In this document: one piece after another, positions 62,941-64,000 of the stretch | Numbering within the stretch: the stretch's first letter is position 1 | Layout of the letters: every line of letters starts with the position of its first letter | DNA from: Bacteroidales bacterium | GTDB taxonomy: Bacteria > Bacteroidota > Bacteroidia > Bacteroidales > UBA932 | Direction: 5' to 3' | DNA length: 64,000 nucleotides | NCBI GenBank assembly: GCA_017509755.1 | Contig: JAFWOY010000001.1 | Coordinates: 1 to 64,000, forward strand | Position numbers and translations under genes: made by a program | Notes under the pieces: generated by a model | The model's database searches: none | What the model was told of the DNA's origin: nothing | What the model saw: the letters and a program-made list of their open reading frames with translations, nothing else

Positions 62941-64000
62941 TTAGATTTCCGGTGTCGGCCAATAGGCGGGTTTCTGCTTGGTACCTCCCTGGAAACGGCA
63001 ATCCACGCAATTGGCCGGAAGCCAGTTGTACAACTGCACATAGCCCGGGCGCATCGTCACTTCCGGATTATCGGGCTCATACTCTGAAACCGGCAGCCAC
63101 CCCTCCCGATAAGTGATGGACCAGTTTGGTTTGCCCGGTACCAGATATTCCGGTACAAGCCGTGGATTCAATTCTTTGTAGAAACGGATTTCACGGTCGT
63201 CGATAAATAATCGGTATTTGACCGGATTGACCACGCTCACATAACCCAGCACCATTTCCGCTTCGTCATCCACGTTCACGATGTTCCCGCGCAATTCCGA
63301 CGGTTCCGGAGAGAAAAGGCCACCCACATTCGTGCTGTTGCGCTCCATCATCTGCCAGTATCGATACGCTTCTTCCGTAATCCGGGTCTGGTTCACTTCG
63401 ACAGAATAGACATAGGATATCTTCCTGTCATGATAATTGAGCGTGTAAAGTTCATGGTCCACCAGGCGGTCTTCGGAGAGCGACTCGGTCGTGGCGGTCA
63501 TCAGGCCGCCACGCTGCTCGGAGGACCAGCAATAGAAGAGGTTTTCACCGTTCTCATAAGGCAGGATGCTGTCTTCCTGGAGAGGCTGTCCTTTGTACCG
63601 GGAACCTGCCGGCAGGAAATAATACGTGGCAAAACGCTCGGCCCTGTACTCCCAGGTCTCGAAGGCCGTCCACCGGTAGTATCCTGTGCTTTCATTGGAG
63701 TGGGTTGAAATCCGGACGGAAATGTCTGTCTTGGCATCATTGATGGCGAAGGACATACTGTCGATAACCGCATTCGGAACGATGGACGTCCAATGGGACG
63801 CATAGTGCCGGCCTTCGCAGTCGAAAGCCAGCCTGTATTCCAGGGAAGGGTCGGCACCGCGCAGGTCGATTTGACCCGCCCCTCTGCTGAAAGGGCCTTC
63901 CAGTCCGAAAGCGCGCTCCGGATAAAGCGTGCCGTCGCTGGCTTCCACGCGCAGATTGGAATACGCCGCAAATTCATATAAATTCCAGGAATCCAACGCA
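62941..64000 (-). CDS. DUF4249-type protein, 5' end outside the window
   Basis: The frame is open to the window edge and its start lies beyond 64000, so only the C-terminal roughly 352 residues are seen. The stretches YRLAFDCEGRHYASHW, TAFETWEYRAE, SVEVNQTRITEEAYRYWQMMERN and GLFSPEPSELRGNIVN match the C-terminal part of DUF4249 lipoproteins, usually encoded beside TonB-type receptors. A CVDCR motif lies near the end. The function of the family is unknown. Confidence 0.8.
   Translation of the reverse strand, partial: ALDSWNLYEFAAYSNLRVEASDGTLYPERAFGLEGPFSRGAGQIDLRGADPSLEYRLAFDCEGRHYASHWTSIVPNAVIDSMSFAINDAKTDISVRISTHSNESTGYYRWTAFETWEYRAERFATYYFLPAGSRYKGQPLQEDSILPYENGENLFYCWSSEQRGGLMTATTESLSEDRLVDHELYTLNYHDRKISYVYSVEVNQTRITEEAYRYWQMMERNSTNVGGLFSPEPSELRGNIVNVDDEAEMVLGYVSVVNPVKYRLFIDDREIRFYKELNPRLVPEYLVPGKPNWSITYREGWLPVSEYEPDNPEVTMRPGYVQLYNWLPANCVDCRFQGGTKQKPAYWPTPEI

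Overview
The window looks like a chromosomal segment of a GC-rich member of the Bacteroidales (phylum Bacteroidota). The evidence is the abundance of BACON-domain and fimbrillin-like lipoproteins, TonB-dependent receptors with carboxypeptidase-regulatory N-termini, DUF4876/DUF6850/DUF4988/DUF4249/FISUMP families, an S46 dipeptidyl-peptidase, and promoters of the Bacteroidota type (-7 box TAnnTTTG, often with a TTTG-like -33 box). No rRNA, CRISPR array, intact transposon or canonical SusCD pair is present.

Layout. 1-2,180: the end of a metallo-beta-lactamase-fold gene, a NifX-like gene, then a decayed patch holding a GNAT gene with an internal deletion, the C-terminal stub of a HipA kinase and the tail of a tyrosine recombinase. 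2,179-8,969: an esterase lipoprotein, then a compact cluster made of a PEGA/BACON envelope protein, a TIR-transmembrane protein, a small RyR-domain protein and a four-helix membrane protein with Rossmann-like and RyR-like domains. 8,985-16,623: an operon-like minus-strand run guaB, SurA-like chaperone, OstA-like protein, DUF3737 protein and PatB/MalY-type lyase, leading straight into the RyR membrane gene. 16,679-21,091: a tricorn-like protease, a threonine-aldolase-like enzyme and a possible mini-lipoprotein. 21,112-29,811: an outer-membrane locus with a surface nuclease lipoprotein, an Oar-like TonB receptor, a BACON/OB-fold lipoprotein and a small barrel protein. 29,946-35,645: metK, cdaA-mutS2-lipoprotein and a ComF-family gene. 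35,779-45,294: a six-gene minus-strand operon (BACON, FISUMP, TonB receptor, DUF4876, DUF6850, DPP7-like peptidase). 45,349-47,739: small secreted proteins, a HAD phosphatase and an EEP-family hydrolase. 47,828-55,191: PlsC-like acyltransferase, a POTRA-less Omp85-like barrel and three tandem DUF4988 lipoproteins. 55,289-57,354: a fimbrillin-RTX chimeric lipoprotein with a tiny Cys-rich peptide gene. 57,572-61,136: a tRNA and the rpsL-rpsG-fusA-rpsJ operon. 61,237-64,000: an MG2-like/plug protein and a truncated DUF4249 gene.

How the genes fit together. Much of the window encodes cell-envelope functions: OMP and LPS biogenesis helpers, TonB-dependent nutrient uptake lacking SusD, and surface lipoproteins. 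The most unusual groupings are the TIR/RyR cluster (a possible NAD- or nucleotide-linked signalling or defence module), the nuclease/TonB/OB-fold locus (possible nucleic-acid scavenging), the Omp85-like barrel with three DUF4988 lipoproteins, and the fimbrillin-RTX fusion next to a tRNA gene. These functional groupings are inferences from domain content and gene order; no database search was run.
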